Part shown: piece by piece, positions 53,693 through 62,817 of the stretch
Layout: every line of letters starts with the position of its first letter
Position numbering within the stretch: the first letter of the stretch is position 1
NCBI GenBank assembly: GCA_050303615.1
Contig: JBNLCC010000086.1
Span: 1-64,000 of the forward strand
Length of the DNA stretch: 64,000 bases
Direction: 5' to 3'
DNA from: CAZDXJ01 sp050303615
GTDB taxonomy: Bacteria; Pseudomonadota; Gammaproteobacteria; Methylococcales; Methylomonadaceae
The notes under the pieces: model-generated
The model's database searches: none
What the model saw: the letters and a program-made list of their open reading frames with translations, nothing else
What the model was told of the DNA's origin: nothing
Position numbers and translations under genes: made by a program

Positions 53693-54394
53693 CTATCGCT
53701 GCTCAAGACTCAGATTAAGAATTTCCAACCTTCCTATCTGCTTGGTATGCAGGGCCCCGGCAATCAGTGCCTGGCGAATACCTGATTTTTTCAATTTCGA
53801 TAAATCATCATAGTGTCTGATTCCGCCGGCGGCAATGAAATTTTTATCGGGGTAGTTTTGGTAAAAAAACGCCAGTTTTTGAAAGTCGGGTCCGGTGAGA
53901 GTGCCGACCCTGGCAAGCGTCATGATGATGACGTCTGCCGGCCAGTATTGTTCATTACTGAATAATTGTTCCGGTCCGAGTTTTTTTTCCATCGAAAAAT
54001 CCAGTGATAAAATCCACTGTGAGCAACAGTCCGTTAATGCGTCAAGATCAGTTTCCCTTAATGCTTCGCTGCCGACTATCGGAACGTAATTAGCCAGGGA
54101 AGGGGTACGCTCTAAATTGCGAAAGGATCCGTTATCGATCCAGAAATTGATGTCGGGATAAGAGCGCAGTAGTTCTGTGATAAGTCTTCGATTATTTCCC
54201 TGGCCCATAATCGAATTTAAATCGGCGACATAGACGCTTCTAAAATCCGCGATATGCAAAAAACTGTCAATTACGGCAAATGGGTCGCTGGACTGGCACA
54301 GCGGGGTATTAACCGGGCGGTATTCGGAGCGTTTACCTTGGATGGCGTAAACCGCTTGGTTTTCTTTAATATCGATGACGGGAATAATCTGCAT
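53693..54394 (-). CDS. HisA/HisF-like TIM-barrel protein associated with H4MPT genes
   Basis: The product is 233 residues. A (beta/alpha)8 barrel resembling HisA: MQIIPVIDIKENQAVYAIQG at strand 1 (catalytic-type Asp), WILSLDFSMEKKLG (second Asp), and IAAGGIRHYDDLSKLKKSGIRQALIAGALH (phosphate-binding loops). It lies beside fae and at the end of the ubiG operon. HisA-like proteins occur in methylotroph and archaeal methanopterin gene sets, where they are suspected to catalyse a sugar rearrangement; the true hisA of histidine synthesis is expected elsewhere. Confidence 0.8.
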   Translation of the reverse strand: MQIIPVIDIKENQAVYAIQGKRSEYRPVNTPLCQSSDPFAVIDSFLHIADFRSVYVADLNSIMGQGNNRRLITELLRSYPDINFWIDNGSFRNLERTPSLANYVPIVGSEALRETDLDALTDCCSQWILSLDFSMEKKLGPEQLFSNEQYWPADVIIMTLARVGTLTGPDFQKLAFFYQNYPDKNFIAAGGIRHYDDLSKLKKSGIRQALIAGALHTKQIGRLEILNLSLEQR

Positions 54395-54409
54395 TCCGGA
54401 CCGGTTGCA

Positions 54410-54958
54410 TCAAAATAATCCTAATTGGACTTGCGCCACGTCCGACATCATTTCGCGCGACCACGGCGGATCAAGCACGATTTCCACAATGACTGAAGCA
54501 ACTCCCGGTAACGCCCGAATGCTTTTTTCCACATCACTTTGGATAACCGGTCCCATGCCGCAGCCCGGCGCAGTCAGGGTCATCCGAATATGCACGTCGT
54601 TTTTGCCGTCTTTGGCCGGTGTCACCCGGCAACTGTATACCAGGCCAAGATCAACGATATTAACCGGGATTTCAGGATCATAAACGGTTTTCATTACTTC
54701 CCAGCAGTTTTGTTCCACTGCTTCGGGACTGGTTTCCGATACCAAGGTACGTAACTCATGTGAATCTTTGCCCAATGCGTCGGCATCGGCGCCCGAAATC
54801 CTAACCATGTGGCCTTGCTCGGTTACCACCGTGTAATTATTGCCCAGAGACTGATGTAAGGTGATTTGTTCCCCTTTTTTCAGTGTTCCGTGATTGCCGT
54901 CGGGAATCGTGATGATATTGACGTCACGGGTTAAAGTAATGGTCTCTCTTTCACTCAT
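54410..54958 (-). CDS. sufT: SufT-type Fe-S cluster assembly protein (MIP18/DUF59)
   Basis: The product is 182 residues. An N-terminal small beta domain (about 1-60) is followed by a DUF59 domain: CWEVMKTVYDPEIPVNIVDLGLVYSC and MTLTAPGCGMGPVIQSDVEKSIRALPGV with the conserved Cys of the TAPGC motif. It helps deliver Fe-S clusters. The start overlaps the preceding SDR stop by 4 bases (ATGA), so the two are translationally coupled. Confidence 0.9.
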   Translation of the reverse strand: MSERETITLTRDVNIITIPDGNHGTLKKGEQITLHQSLGNNYTVVTEQGHMVRISGADADALGKDSHELRTLVSETSPEAVEQNCWEVMKTVYDPEIPVNIVDLGLVYSCRVTPAKDGKNDVHIRMTLTAPGCGMGPVIQSDVEKSIRALPGVASVIVEIVLDPPWSREMMSDVAQVQLGLF

Positions 54959-55704
54959 AATGTTGATTGCGTCGGTATTTTAAAGGTTGGGGCATCAATG
55001 AATTGGCCGTTAACGCCGATACTTTGCGGACCGAATAGATAGATGTAAAGCGCTTCCAATGAATTTGGTTTAGGCAGCTTGCTTTTGTTTTCCGCCGGGA
55101 AAGTACGCTTTCTCAGCGGTGAATCAATAGGGCCCGGTATCAGGGTATTGACGCGGATTTTACCGGCGGAGTCCAATTCGTCGGCTAATATTTTGGCAAA
55201 TCCTTCCACGGCAATTTTCGATACGCCGTAAGCGCCCGAATAAGCTTTGCCGGTTCTTGCCGCTGAATCGGAGGTGAAAACCACCGATGCATGTTCGCTT
55301 TTTTGCAGCAAGGGTAGTAAAACCCGGGTCAACAGAAAAGGGACATTTAAATTAAGGTTGAGTGTTTGCGCCCAGATCAGTGTTTTAATGCATGTTATCG
55401 GTCCGGAAATGCCGGAATCGACTGCCGAGTGCAGCAGGCCTTGCAAAGCACCGTACTTATTGTCCAGTGTGTCAGCCAATTGCAGATATTGATCTTCGCT
55501 GGCGCCGGCAAGATCGAACGGATAGATTGCCGGTTCAGGCGCGCCGAGCGCGGTTATCTGGTCGTAAACGGCTTCAAGGGCGGGAATCTTTTTATCCAGC
55601 AGAATGATGTTCGCTCCTTGTCCGGCCAATGCCAGCGCCGCTGTACTGCCCAGGCCGCCGGCCGCTCCGGTGATAAGAATGGTATGATCTGTCAAGGTTT
55701 TCAT
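54955..55704 (-). CDS. YciK-like short-chain dehydrogenase
   Basis: The product is 249 residues. TILITGAAGGLGSTAALALA (TGxxxGxG), LHSAVDSG, and the catalytic YSGAYGVSKIAVEGFAKILADEL (YxxxK) place it among YciK-like SDR oxidoreductases, often neighbours of ubiG and gph in gammaproteobacteria. The substrate is unknown. It starts directly after the gph stop. Confidence 0.87.
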   Translation of the reverse strand: MKTLTDHTILITGAAGGLGSTAALALAGQGANIILLDKKIPALEAVYDQITALGAPEPAIYPFDLAGASEDQYLQLADTLDNKYGALQGLLHSAVDSGISGPITCIKTLIWAQTLNLNLNVPFLLTRVLLPLLQKSEHASVVFTSDSAARTGKAYSGAYGVSKIAVEGFAKILADELDSAGKIRVNTLIPGPIDSPLRKRTFPAENKSKLPKPNSLEALYIYLFGPQSIGVNGQFIDAPTFKIPTQSTL

Positions 55705-56361
55705 TTACAAGCCTAACCAGGATAAAATTTCGGACGGATGGCTGATCAGCGCATCGGCATGCCAGGATGAGGGGTCGTCTTCAGGCTTAAGATATCCGTA
55801 AACAGCCGCTAATGTTTTCATACCCGCCCGCTTGCCTGCTTCGATATCATGTGCGGAATCGCCGATATAAAGGCATTCGTCGGCAGTGACGCCGGCCCGC
55901 CGGCATGCTTCCAACATCGGTTCCGGGTGCGGTTTGCTGTTGCCGGTGGTATCACCGCTGATGATGCAGGCGGCCCGGCAGGTCAGTTTGAGTTCATCCA
56001 TTAACGGGTTGGTAAAACGTTCAAGTTTGTTGGTGACTATGCCCCATTTAATGCCATGCTTCTCCAGCACCGCAAGTAGGTTTTCCATGCCGGGGAAAAA
56101 TACGGAATGTTCGGCAATATTGTTTTCATAATCGTCGAGCATAAACTCAAGTATTTTGCCCAGCAGCGCTGGGTCAGCAGTATTATCCAGGCATTGGCGT
56201 ACCATGGCCGCGGCGCCGTAAGAAATATACGGCCTGACTTGCTCGTCGCCGACCGGCTGCAGACCTTCGTTACGCAAGGCCCGATTCAGTGAACAGATTA
56301 AATCAGGTGCAGTGTCCAGCAGCGTGCCGTCAAGATCAAACAAAATGCAGGCAAATTGCAT
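55705..56361 (-). CDS. gph: Phosphoglycolate phosphatase-type HAD hydrolase
   Basis: The product is 218 residues. HAD landmarks: CILFDLDGTLLDTAPDLICSLNRAL, GIVTNKLERFTNPLM, GDTTGNSKPHPEPMLEAC and CLYIGDSAHDIEAGKRAGM. It removes phosphate from 2-phosphoglycolate and related metabolites, or MurNAc-6-P in close relatives. Located in the common ubiG-gph-yciK order. Confidence 0.9.
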   Translation of the reverse strand: MQFACILFDLDGTLLDTAPDLICSLNRALRNEGLQPVGDEQVRPYISYGAAAMVRQCLDNTADPALLGKILEFMLDDYENNIAEHSVFFPGMENLLAVLEKHGIKWGIVTNKLERFTNPLMDELKLTCRAACIISGDTTGNSKPHPEPMLEACRRAGVTADECLYIGDSAHDIEAGKRAGMKTLAAVYGYLKPEDDPSSWHADALISHPSEILSWLGL

Positions 56362-56367
56362 AAAGGA

Positions 56368-57075
56368 TTATAGCGGCCGTTGAACAGCGATCAAATAGTT
56401 CACACTGATATCTTTACCCAGGCTAAACCGTTTACTCAGCGGATTATATTGAATGCCGGTTATGCCGCGCATTTCCAGACCGGAATTTCTGCACCATTGG
56501 CTTAATTCGGACGGTTTGATAAAGGTTTTATAATGATGCGTGCCTTTGGGCAGCATTCTCAGCACATATTCGGCACCTAAGATTGCCAACAACCAAGCTT
56601 TGAGTTGACGGTTCAACGTGGAAAAAAACACGAAGCCGCCCGGTTTAACCAGAGCGGCGCACGCTGCAACGATTGATGCGGGGTCGGGAACATGCTCCAG
56701 CATTTCCATGCATGTGACATGGTCGAAAGCGGCAGGTTGTTGTTCAGCCAAAGCCTCGGCACTGATTTTTAGATAGTTAACCTCAACACCTGAGTCGAGG
56801 CCATGCAGATCGGCGATATCGATCAGTTGTTCACTCAGATCGATCCCGATAACGTCAGCACCGTATCTTGCCAGTCCTTCACTTAGAATTCCGCCGCCGC
56901 AGCCAACATCAACGATTCGTTTACCTTCAATTTCGGCGTATTCACGGATAAAGCGAATGCGCAACGGATTGATGTCATGCAGGGTTTTGAAATCGCCTTG
57001 CGGGTCCCACCAGCGTTCAGCCAGCGAACCAAACTTATTGATTTCGTGAGGGTGTACGTTCTCAGTTGCTATCAT
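56368..57075 (-). CDS. ubiG: Ubiquinone biosynthesis O-methyltransferase
   Basis: The product is 235 residues. N-terminal EINKFGSLAERWWDPQGDFKTLHDINPLR and the SAM motif I IVDVGCGGGILSEGLARYGADVIGID are diagnostic, with MEMLEHVPDPASI after it. It carries out both O-methylations in ubiquinone synthesis. First gene of the leftward operon ubiG-gph-SDR-sufT-hisA-like. Confidence 0.96.
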   Translation of the reverse strand: MIATENVHPHEINKFGSLAERWWDPQGDFKTLHDINPLRIRFIREYAEIEGKRIVDVGCGGGILSEGLARYGADVIGIDLSEQLIDIADLHGLDSGVEVNYLKISAEALAEQQPAAFDHVTCMEMLEHVPDPASIVAACAALVKPGGFVFFSTLNRQLKAWLLAILGAEYVLRMLPKGTHHYKTFIKPSELSQWCRNSGLEMRGITGIQYNPLSKRFSLGKDISVNYLIAVQRPL

Positions 57076-57406
57076 TGATCATTAAATCCTGAATAGAATT
57101 TTATATAGTATACTGTATTACTAGGTTATTCGTCATTGCTTGATACACACGGCATCAAATTTTGGGTTTATGTCCCTAAGGCCGTTTTTCACCGTTATCA
57201 GGGTTCACTCATCAAGTTAGGTTTTATATCGCCTCTCCCTGTCCGGCAGCGGGTTTGAAATACCGTTATTTGACATGTGATGCGGACCGTTAAAGAGGTT
57301 GACATAACAAGCGGAAAAGACACTTTTGTTAACCGCATGTTTTAGCAACCCTTACGATGCTCTGATGCAACTGTCCTGCTGCCGCTTTCTTGGGCGGTAT
57401 TTATTT
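57076..57406. other. Intergenic between ubiG and the MTA/SAH deaminase gene
   Basis: About 330 bases. Just upstream of ubiG (leftward) lies AT-rich sequence with TATACT on the minus strand at 57113-57108, a possible -10 box without a good -35. Near the right end a short GC-rich hairpin (about 57380-57395) follows the deaminase stop but lacks a U-run on that strand. No gene seen. Confidence 0.4.
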
Positions 57407-58723
57407 TCAATGATATCCGGCCAAGCGCTGCTGCCATCTATCCAACTTCAACATCAAGTCAGCCATATCCATCGTTGTCAGCTGCCGCTGCTTAAGCAGT
57501 TGTTTGCCGGCAACCCAGACGTCGGTGACTTGGTCACGGCCGGCCGCATAGACAATTTGCGAAATCGGGTCATACAGCGGTAAGGTTTCCAAAGTATGCA
57601 GATCGATTGCCGCAAGATCAGCCGATTTGCCGATTTGCAGGCTGCCGATTTCGCTATCCAGACCTAAGGCTCTGGCGCCGTTCAGTGTTGCCATGCGCAA
57701 CGCGGTATGTGCCGGCAAAACGCTGGCATCGCCGGCTGATCCCTTGGCGATCAGCGCCGCGGTGCGCATTTCGCTGAGCAAGTCGAGATCATTGTTGCTA
57801 GCCGCACCGTCGGTACCCAATGCCACATTGATGCTTGCTTCGAGACATTTAACTACCGGGCAGAAACCGCTGGCCAGTTTCAGATTCGACTCCGGACAAT
57901 GCACGATACTGGCTCCGGTAGCGGCAAATTGCCGGATTTCCCGATCGTCCAACTGAGTCATATGCACCGCGATAAATGCCGGATCAACCAACCCCAAGTC
58001 GAGCAGCCGCTGCAGCGGCGAGTGTCCGCACTGTTGCCTGCTTTGTTGAATTTCCTGTTGTGTTTCATGCAGGTGCATATGAATCGGCAGTTCCAGTTCG
58101 TCGGCCAGCATACGTATTTTTTGCAGTGGTTGATCGGAAACGGTGTAAGGCGCATGCGGGGCAAACGGGGTTGAAATCAATGCTTCATGGCGGAACTGGT
58201 CGTGCAGGGCCAAGCCTTTTTCCAGGTATTGTTCCGCATTTTGCGCCCAAACTGTCGGAAAATCGACCAGGATCAGGCCGATACTGGCACGAATGCCGTG
58301 ATGCAGGGCCTGATGTGCCGTGATTTCAGGAAAAAAATACATATCATTAAAACAGGTTGTCCCGCTCCTGATCATCTCCGCAATGGCCAGATCCGTACCG
58401 TCTCTGACAAAGGTCTCGCTGATCCATTTTTGTTCCAATGGCCAGATATGCTTTTGCAGCCATTCCATCAACGGCAGATCGTCGGCGATGCCGCGCATCA
58501 GAGCCATCGGTGTGTGGGTGTGGGCATTCACCAGTCCTGGAATCATCGCATGACGATCAAGTGTTTCCACCACGACAGGCTGGTATTTGCCGTCAGCCTG
58601 TCCATTCGGCAGCAGATCGATAATCCTTCCTTCATTGATCACCAAGGTGTGGTTCTCAAGAATTGAATCTTCCGGTTCAACCGGTATAATCCAGCGAGCT
58701 TTAATGAAGGTATCTACTTTCAT
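57407..58723 (-). CDS. mtaD: TRZ/ATZ-family amidohydrolase, MTA/S-adenosylhomocysteine deaminase type
   Basis: The product is 438 residues. Metal-binding motif NAHTHTPMALMRG (His68, His70), then HLHETQQEIQQS, IAVHMTQLDD, HCPESNLKLASGFCPV and the Asp in ALGTDGAASNNDLDL. It deaminates 5'-methylthioadenosine or SAH to the inosine forms. It is divergent from mtnA, whose product acts on the next sugar-phosphate, which supports the assignment. Confidence 0.88.
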   Translation of the reverse strand: MKVDTFIKARWIIPVEPEDSILENHTLVINEGRIIDLLPNGQADGKYQPVVVETLDRHAMIPGLVNAHTHTPMALMRGIADDLPLMEWLQKHIWPLEQKWISETFVRDGTDLAIAEMIRSGTTCFNDMYFFPEITAHQALHHGIRASIGLILVDFPTVWAQNAEQYLEKGLALHDQFRHEALISTPFAPHAPYTVSDQPLQKIRMLADELELPIHMHLHETQQEIQQSRQQCGHSPLQRLLDLGLVDPAFIAVHMTQLDDREIRQFAATGASIVHCPESNLKLASGFCPVVKCLEASINVALGTDGAASNNDLDLLSEMRTAALIAKGSAGDASVLPAHTALRMATLNGARALGLDSEIGSLQIGKSADLAAIDLHTLETLPLYDPISQIVYAAGRDQVTDVWVAGKQLLKQRQLTTMDMADLMLKLDRWQQRLAGYH

Positions 58724-58783
58724 GATAGTATTTCTTATTGTGAAGGCGTTATTTTAACTGCATATGAGAAAATTTAGTAACTA

Positions 58784-59821
58784 ATGTGTAAGCAAAAGCA
58801 ATTAACTGTCCAGGCCTTGCAATGGAGCGATGGCATGCTAAAGGTACTGGACCAACGTAAATTACCCAATGTGATCGCCTATGATTATTACCAGGATGCC
58901 GCTGGCGTCGGCGAAGCGATCAAAAGCATGCGGGTGCGGGGAGCTCCGGCTATCGGTATTGCAGCGGCTTATGGCGTTTATTTGTCTGTGAAACATCGCT
59001 TGGCGACTTGTCCCGGCCATTGGCGGCAGGCCGTAGACGAAGATATTGAAATGCTGTCTGAATCCCGGCCTACCGCGGTCAATTTGTTTTGGGCTTTGGA
59101 TTTGATGCGCAACGAATTGGAAAGACACAGCCTTGATCCGTTGCCGGCATTATTGAGCCTGGCCGCTAAAATCCACCAGGACGATATTGCCGCCAACCTG
59201 AAAATGGGTGACTTGGGCGCGGAGTATTTAAGTCATTCCAAAGGTGTATTGACGCATTGCAATGCGGGCGCGTTGGCCACCGGAGGTTATGGTACTGCAT
59301 TGGGTGTGATACGCAGCGCATTTAACCGGGGGTTGAAACAAATTTATGCCACCGAGACCCGGCCTTGGCGGCAAGGGGCCCGATTAACCGTGTGGGAATT
59401 ACAGCAGGACGGTATACCCGCAACGTTGATTGCGGATTCGGCCGCCGCCTACTTGATGCGGCAAGGTATGATTGACTGGATTGTGGTCGGCGCCGACCGC
59501 ATTGCCGCCAATGGTGATGTTGCTAATAAAATCGGTACTTATTCATTAGCGGTTTTGGCTAATCAACATCAGGTAAAGTTAATGGTGGTTGCACCGACCT
59601 CGACGATAGATTGGGAAATGCCCGATGGCTCCCGGATTGAAATCGAACAGCGCAATGCCGGTGAATTATTGGATACCGTTTACCTTCAGGAAAATTCACT
59701 GGTTCAGGCATGGAATCCGGTTTTTGATGTGACCCCGGCGGAGTTGGTTAATGTTATTGTGACGGAGCGGGGGGCGATTAACAAGCCAACTGAAACGAAA
59801 TTGAGGAGTTTAAGATCATGA
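58784..59821 (+). CDS. mtnA: S-methyl-5-thioribose-1-phosphate isomerase
   Basis: The product is 345 residues. Landmarks: SMRVRGAPAIGIAAAYG, ARPTAVNLFWAL-like SRPTAVNLFWALDLM, VLTHCNAGALATGGYGTALGVI (active-site Cys), TETRPWRQGARLTVWEL, VVGADRIAANGDVANKIGTYSLA (active-site Asp) and a C-terminal NVIVTERG. It isomerises MTR-1-P to the ribulose form in methionine salvage. The next gene overlaps by 4 bases (ATGA). Confidence 0.95.
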   Translation: MCKQKQLTVQALQWSDGMLKVLDQRKLPNVIAYDYYQDAAGVGEAIKSMRVRGAPAIGIAAAYGVYLSVKHRLATCPGHWRQAVDEDIEMLSESRPTAVNLFWALDLMRNELERHSLDPLPALLSLAAKIHQDDIAANLKMGDLGAEYLSHSKGVLTHCNAGALATGGYGTALGVIRSAFNRGLKQIYATETRPWRQGARLTVWELQQDGIPATLIADSAAAYLMRQGMIDWIVVGADRIAANGDVANKIGTYSLAVLANQHQVKLMVVAPTSTIDWEMPDGSRIEIEQRNAGELLDTVYLQENSLVQAWNPVFDVTPAELVNVIVTERGAINKPTETKLRSLRS

Positions 59822-60549
59822 CAGAATTGCGCTTTGATAAAAAAGGCAACAATCCGCTATTCGCCGCACACTGCTTCGCGCAGGGACTAAAATTGCTGGC
59901 AAAGCCGGAATTGAGAAGCTTTCTTGTGATGCCGTTGGTCATCAATCTGCTGATTTATCTCGGCGCTTTTGTACTGGGTATTTATTATATTGCCGATTTG
60001 ATCCAACAATTTATTCCCTCGTGGCTGGATTGGTTGACTTGGCTGTTATGGCCGCTATTTTTTATCAGTTTTTTAATCACCGGTTTTTTTACGTTTACCC
60101 TGCTGGCCAATCTGATTGCATCCCCCTTTTACGGCAGGCTTTCGGCAAAATCCCTGTCGCTGATCAGCGGTGAGGAGGTCCAAATTAAAGAGCAGCCTTT
60201 GGCCAAGGTTTTATTTGCCGAACTGAAACGGTTGGGCTATTTGCTGACCAGAGCCTTGCCGCTACTGCTGATATTTATTATCCCGGTGGTCAATCTGATT
60301 GCACCGCTGCTGTGGGCGTTGTTTGGCGCCTGGGGGGTAGTACTGGAATATATGGCTTATCCGTTGGAAAATGAAGGCTTGCTTTTCTCCGAGCAGCGTA
60401 AGGTTATAAAAAATAGCCGTTTCGGGGCATTAAGCTTCGGCGGATTAGTCATGCTGGGCTTAACCTTGCCGGTTTTGAATATCCTAGTGCCGCCGGCCGC
60501 GGTGATTGGCGCAACAATTTTTACCTATAAGGCAAAATCCTCAGCATGA
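59818..60549 (+). CDS. cysZ: CysZ-like EI24-family membrane protein
   Basis: The product is 243 residues with four hydrophobic segments: about 30-55, 65-95, 145-180 and 205-232. AHCFAQGLKLLAKPELRSFLVMPLVINLLIY and LIASPFYGRLSAKS are typical of the EI24/CysZ family, which moves sulfate. Overlap with mtnA hints at linked sulfur metabolism. Sulfate transport itself is inferred from the family. Confidence 0.83.
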   Translation: MTELRFDKKGNNPLFAAHCFAQGLKLLAKPELRSFLVMPLVINLLIYLGAFVLGIYYIADLIQQFIPSWLDWLTWLLWPLFFISFLITGFFTFTLLANLIASPFYGRLSAKSLSLISGEEVQIKEQPLAKVLFAELKRLGYLLTRALPLLLIFIIPVVNLIAPLLWALFGAWGVVLEYMAYPLENEGLLFSEQRKVIKNSRFGALSFGGLVMLGLTLPVLNILVPPAAVIGATIFTYKAKSSA

Positions 60550-60671
60550 AAATATCGAAGGATTGTTTGTTATTCCGCTTTCTTTGGATAGCGATTGAAG
60601 AATTAGAATATTCCGGCTTCGGAGGGTGCGGTTTTCCTTAAAAAATCAAAATCAGTAACGGTTGGAGGCCG

Positions 60672-62399
60672 TTACATCAAATCCAAACGGTGAGAGAACT
60701 CTTTCAGTCCTTCCACGAAAGAACTCAACGGCGGCACCTCATCCGGATCGATCAAGCAATCAATTACCGTCGGCTTGCCGGAGGCAATGGCTTTCGGCAA
60801 CAACTTTTTCAGTTCTCCGGGCTTCTCGATCCGGTATCCTACGGCTCCAAGGCCTTCCGCGATCTTTGCGCAATCGATCTGCTTAAACGTCGTATCGATG
60901 GTTGCCTCGCCCAGGGAAAATTTCTGCAGTTCGTGCACCAGTCCGAGTTTGGCATTGTTTTGCACGATCCAAACCACGGGAATATCGTAGTTAACGGCGG
61001 TTGCGACTTCCATGCCGTTCATTTGAAAACACCCATCACCGATCAGGGCGATCACCGGGCGTTCGGGAGCCGCCAGTTTCCCTCCGATGGCCGCGGCAAC
61101 ACCATATCCCATCGTCAGCATCCCAAAAGGCGTAATCAGCGAGCCGGGGCGTTGCAGTTTAAGGTAGTGGATCGACCAGCAAATATGGTTGCCGGTATCG
61201 ACGAACAGAATCGCATTGTCCGGCAGGGCCTCCTGCAATTCCTTAATCATCCGCTGAGGTTTAACCGGAATCGCTTCGGAATCCATTTTTTCCGGATCAA
61301 CACACATGCCGATTGCCTCGCGTAGTTGATTGATTCGTTGCATTCGTTCGGTTCGGTGCGTTTCCAATTCCGGCAGATGCGGCCGCAGCGCCGTACAAAT
61401 CTCATTAAGGATGGCTTTCGCATCACCGATCAAGGGTATGTCGGACTTGTAATTTTTGTCGATTTCGTGCGGATCGATATTGATATGGATCAGGCAGTCG
61501 GTTGGTGCGATCCTTGCGTCCCAGGAGTTGGTGGTCAATTGGTTGAGGCTGGCACCGACAACGAGCAGTACATCCACTTTGCCTGATTCCAAAATATGCC
61601 CGGCCAAAGGAGAACCGCAAAAACCGAGGACGCCGACCGCTAACGGATGCGCCTCTGGAAAAGCGCCTTTGGCCTTCGGTGATGTAGCTACCGGGATGTT
61701 AAGCATTTCGGATAGGCGTTTTATTTCTTCGCAGGCGCCGGCAGTCAGTGCCCCTGTTCCAACAAGAATGGCGGATTTTTTTGCACTCATCAGCTTTTGC
61801 GCCGCTTCCTTTACCATCAGCGGGTCAAAATATCGGCCGCGCGGTATATAGGTTGTTGGCGTCGGTACCTCTGCGTGGATTTCTTCAGCCATAATGTCTT
61901 TGGGTAAACTTAAATGTACCGGACCTTTCCTGCCTGTCAGCCCCACCCGGATTGCTTCCCGGATTGCTTCTGCAGCCTTGTATTTGGAAATCAGCATCGA
62001 GCTGTGTTTGGTTACGGCCTTGAACATTAACACCGAATCAACACCTTCGGCGGTTGAGTCCTGGAAGGTACCTTTGCCGTATGCCGACGTGGGAACCTGG
62101 CCGGTTATTACCAGTACCGGCACGTTATCCATCATGGCATTAGCAACCCCGGTGATCTGATTTGTTGCACCGGGTCCGGAGGTGGCATAGCATACCCCGA
62201 GTCCCTGCTTGACTCTGGCATAGCCGTCGGCCATAAAGGCCGCCCCTTCTTCATGCTTGGCAAGCACCGGTACAATGCTCGGATTTCGGTTGCAAGCCGC
62301 GAAAAGGGGCACCAGGCTCGTTCCGGGGACACCGAAAATATGCGTCACATCCTCGGCTTCGAGGTATTTCAGCAATAAATCCGCGACTGTCATTTTCAT
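60672..62399 (-). CDS. Thiamine-diphosphate-dependent enzyme, acetolactate synthase large subunit-like
   Basis: The predicted product is 575 residues with the three-domain ThDP layout: LAKHEEGAAFMADGYAR (catalytic Glu), ATSGPGATNQITGVANAM, central domain PKAKGAFPEAHPLAVGVLGFCGSP, and cofactor motif LIGDGCFQMNGMEVATAVNYDIPVVWIVQNNAKLG (GDG...NN). I chose the ATG at 62399 because GGGAG lies 6 bases upstream. No regulatory small subunit follows, so it may be catabolic or act on another 2-oxo acid. The family contains several activities that cannot be told apart by eye. Confidence 0.85.
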   Translation of the reverse strand: MKMTVADLLLKYLEAEDVTHIFGVPGTSLVPLFAACNRNPSIVPVLAKHEEGAAFMADGYARVKQGLGVCYATSGPGATNQITGVANAMMDNVPVLVITGQVPTSAYGKGTFQDSTAEGVDSVLMFKAVTKHSSMLISKYKAAEAIREAIRVGLTGRKGPVHLSLPKDIMAEEIHAEVPTPTTYIPRGRYFDPLMVKEAAQKLMSAKKSAILVGTGALTAGACEEIKRLSEMLNIPVATSPKAKGAFPEAHPLAVGVLGFCGSPLAGHILESGKVDVLLVVGASLNQLTTNSWDARIAPTDCLIHINIDPHEIDKNYKSDIPLIGDAKAILNEICTALRPHLPELETHRTERMQRINQLREAIGMCVDPEKMDSEAIPVKPQRMIKELQEALPDNAILFVDTGNHICWSIHYLKLQRPGSLITPFGMLTMGYGVAAAIGGKLAAPERPVIALIGDGCFQMNGMEVATAVNYDIPVVWIVQNNAKLGLVHELQKFSLGEATIDTTFKQIDCAKIAEGLGAVGYRIEKPGELKKLLPKAIASGKPTVIDCLIDPDEVPPLSSFVEGLKEFSHRLDLM

Positions 62400-62817
62400 T
62401 GTAATCTCCCATGCATCGGCAGCATTATGCCGTTGTTCAGCCGGTCCGGTCACTATCCTTTGCATTCGGATGGGCATGATGTCTGCGATCAAAACCGTCG
62501 GTAGCGGCAAAGTTGAGTTTCGGGAAGAACAGAATTAGCGCATATCGCGGTCCCGAGAGGTTTTACTGCTATTTTCTGCCGGATTGTAGGGCGGGGCGGA
62601 TAGCGAGTCAAGGCGTTCGTGAATCTTCCGCGTTTTCCGTACAAAGTAAGTCCAAGATGGAATTTGTACCGCAAGCAGCCATAGACTATCCATCCGCTGA
62701 TTGTAATTTATCGAAGTCATATCGTTCCGTCATGCCCGCAGGGAAGCGGGCATCGCTTGAATGACGGTTGACGTGAAGTAATCTGACAAAGTACAACGAA
62801 GCACCGGCCGGATTTTT
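62400..62817. other. Intergenic, holds a nested inverted repeat
   Basis: About 420 bases lie upstream of the ThDP enzyme and downstream of mtaB, both read leftward. The only clear structure is the inverted repeat at 62727-62767. The promoter of the ThDP enzyme should lie near 62420-62520 but no strong boxes stand out. Confidence 0.4.
62727..62767. repeat. REP-like nested inverted repeat
   Basis: The outer arms CCGTCAT/ATGACGG (62727-62733 with 62761-62767) and inner arms TGCCCGC/GCGGGCA (62733-62739 with 62746-62752) form a two-tier hairpin about 50 bases downstream of the mtaB stop. Its form, CGTCATGCCCGC...GCGGGCAT, is that of dispersed repetitive extragenic palindromes. Only one copy is present in the window. 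Confidence 0.6.

Noticed and set aside
60690..61325. 211-codon open frame on the plus strand
   Set aside because: Antisense to the ThDP enzyme, rich in His/Arg/Gln as expected for the complement of a conserved gene; no family resemblance.
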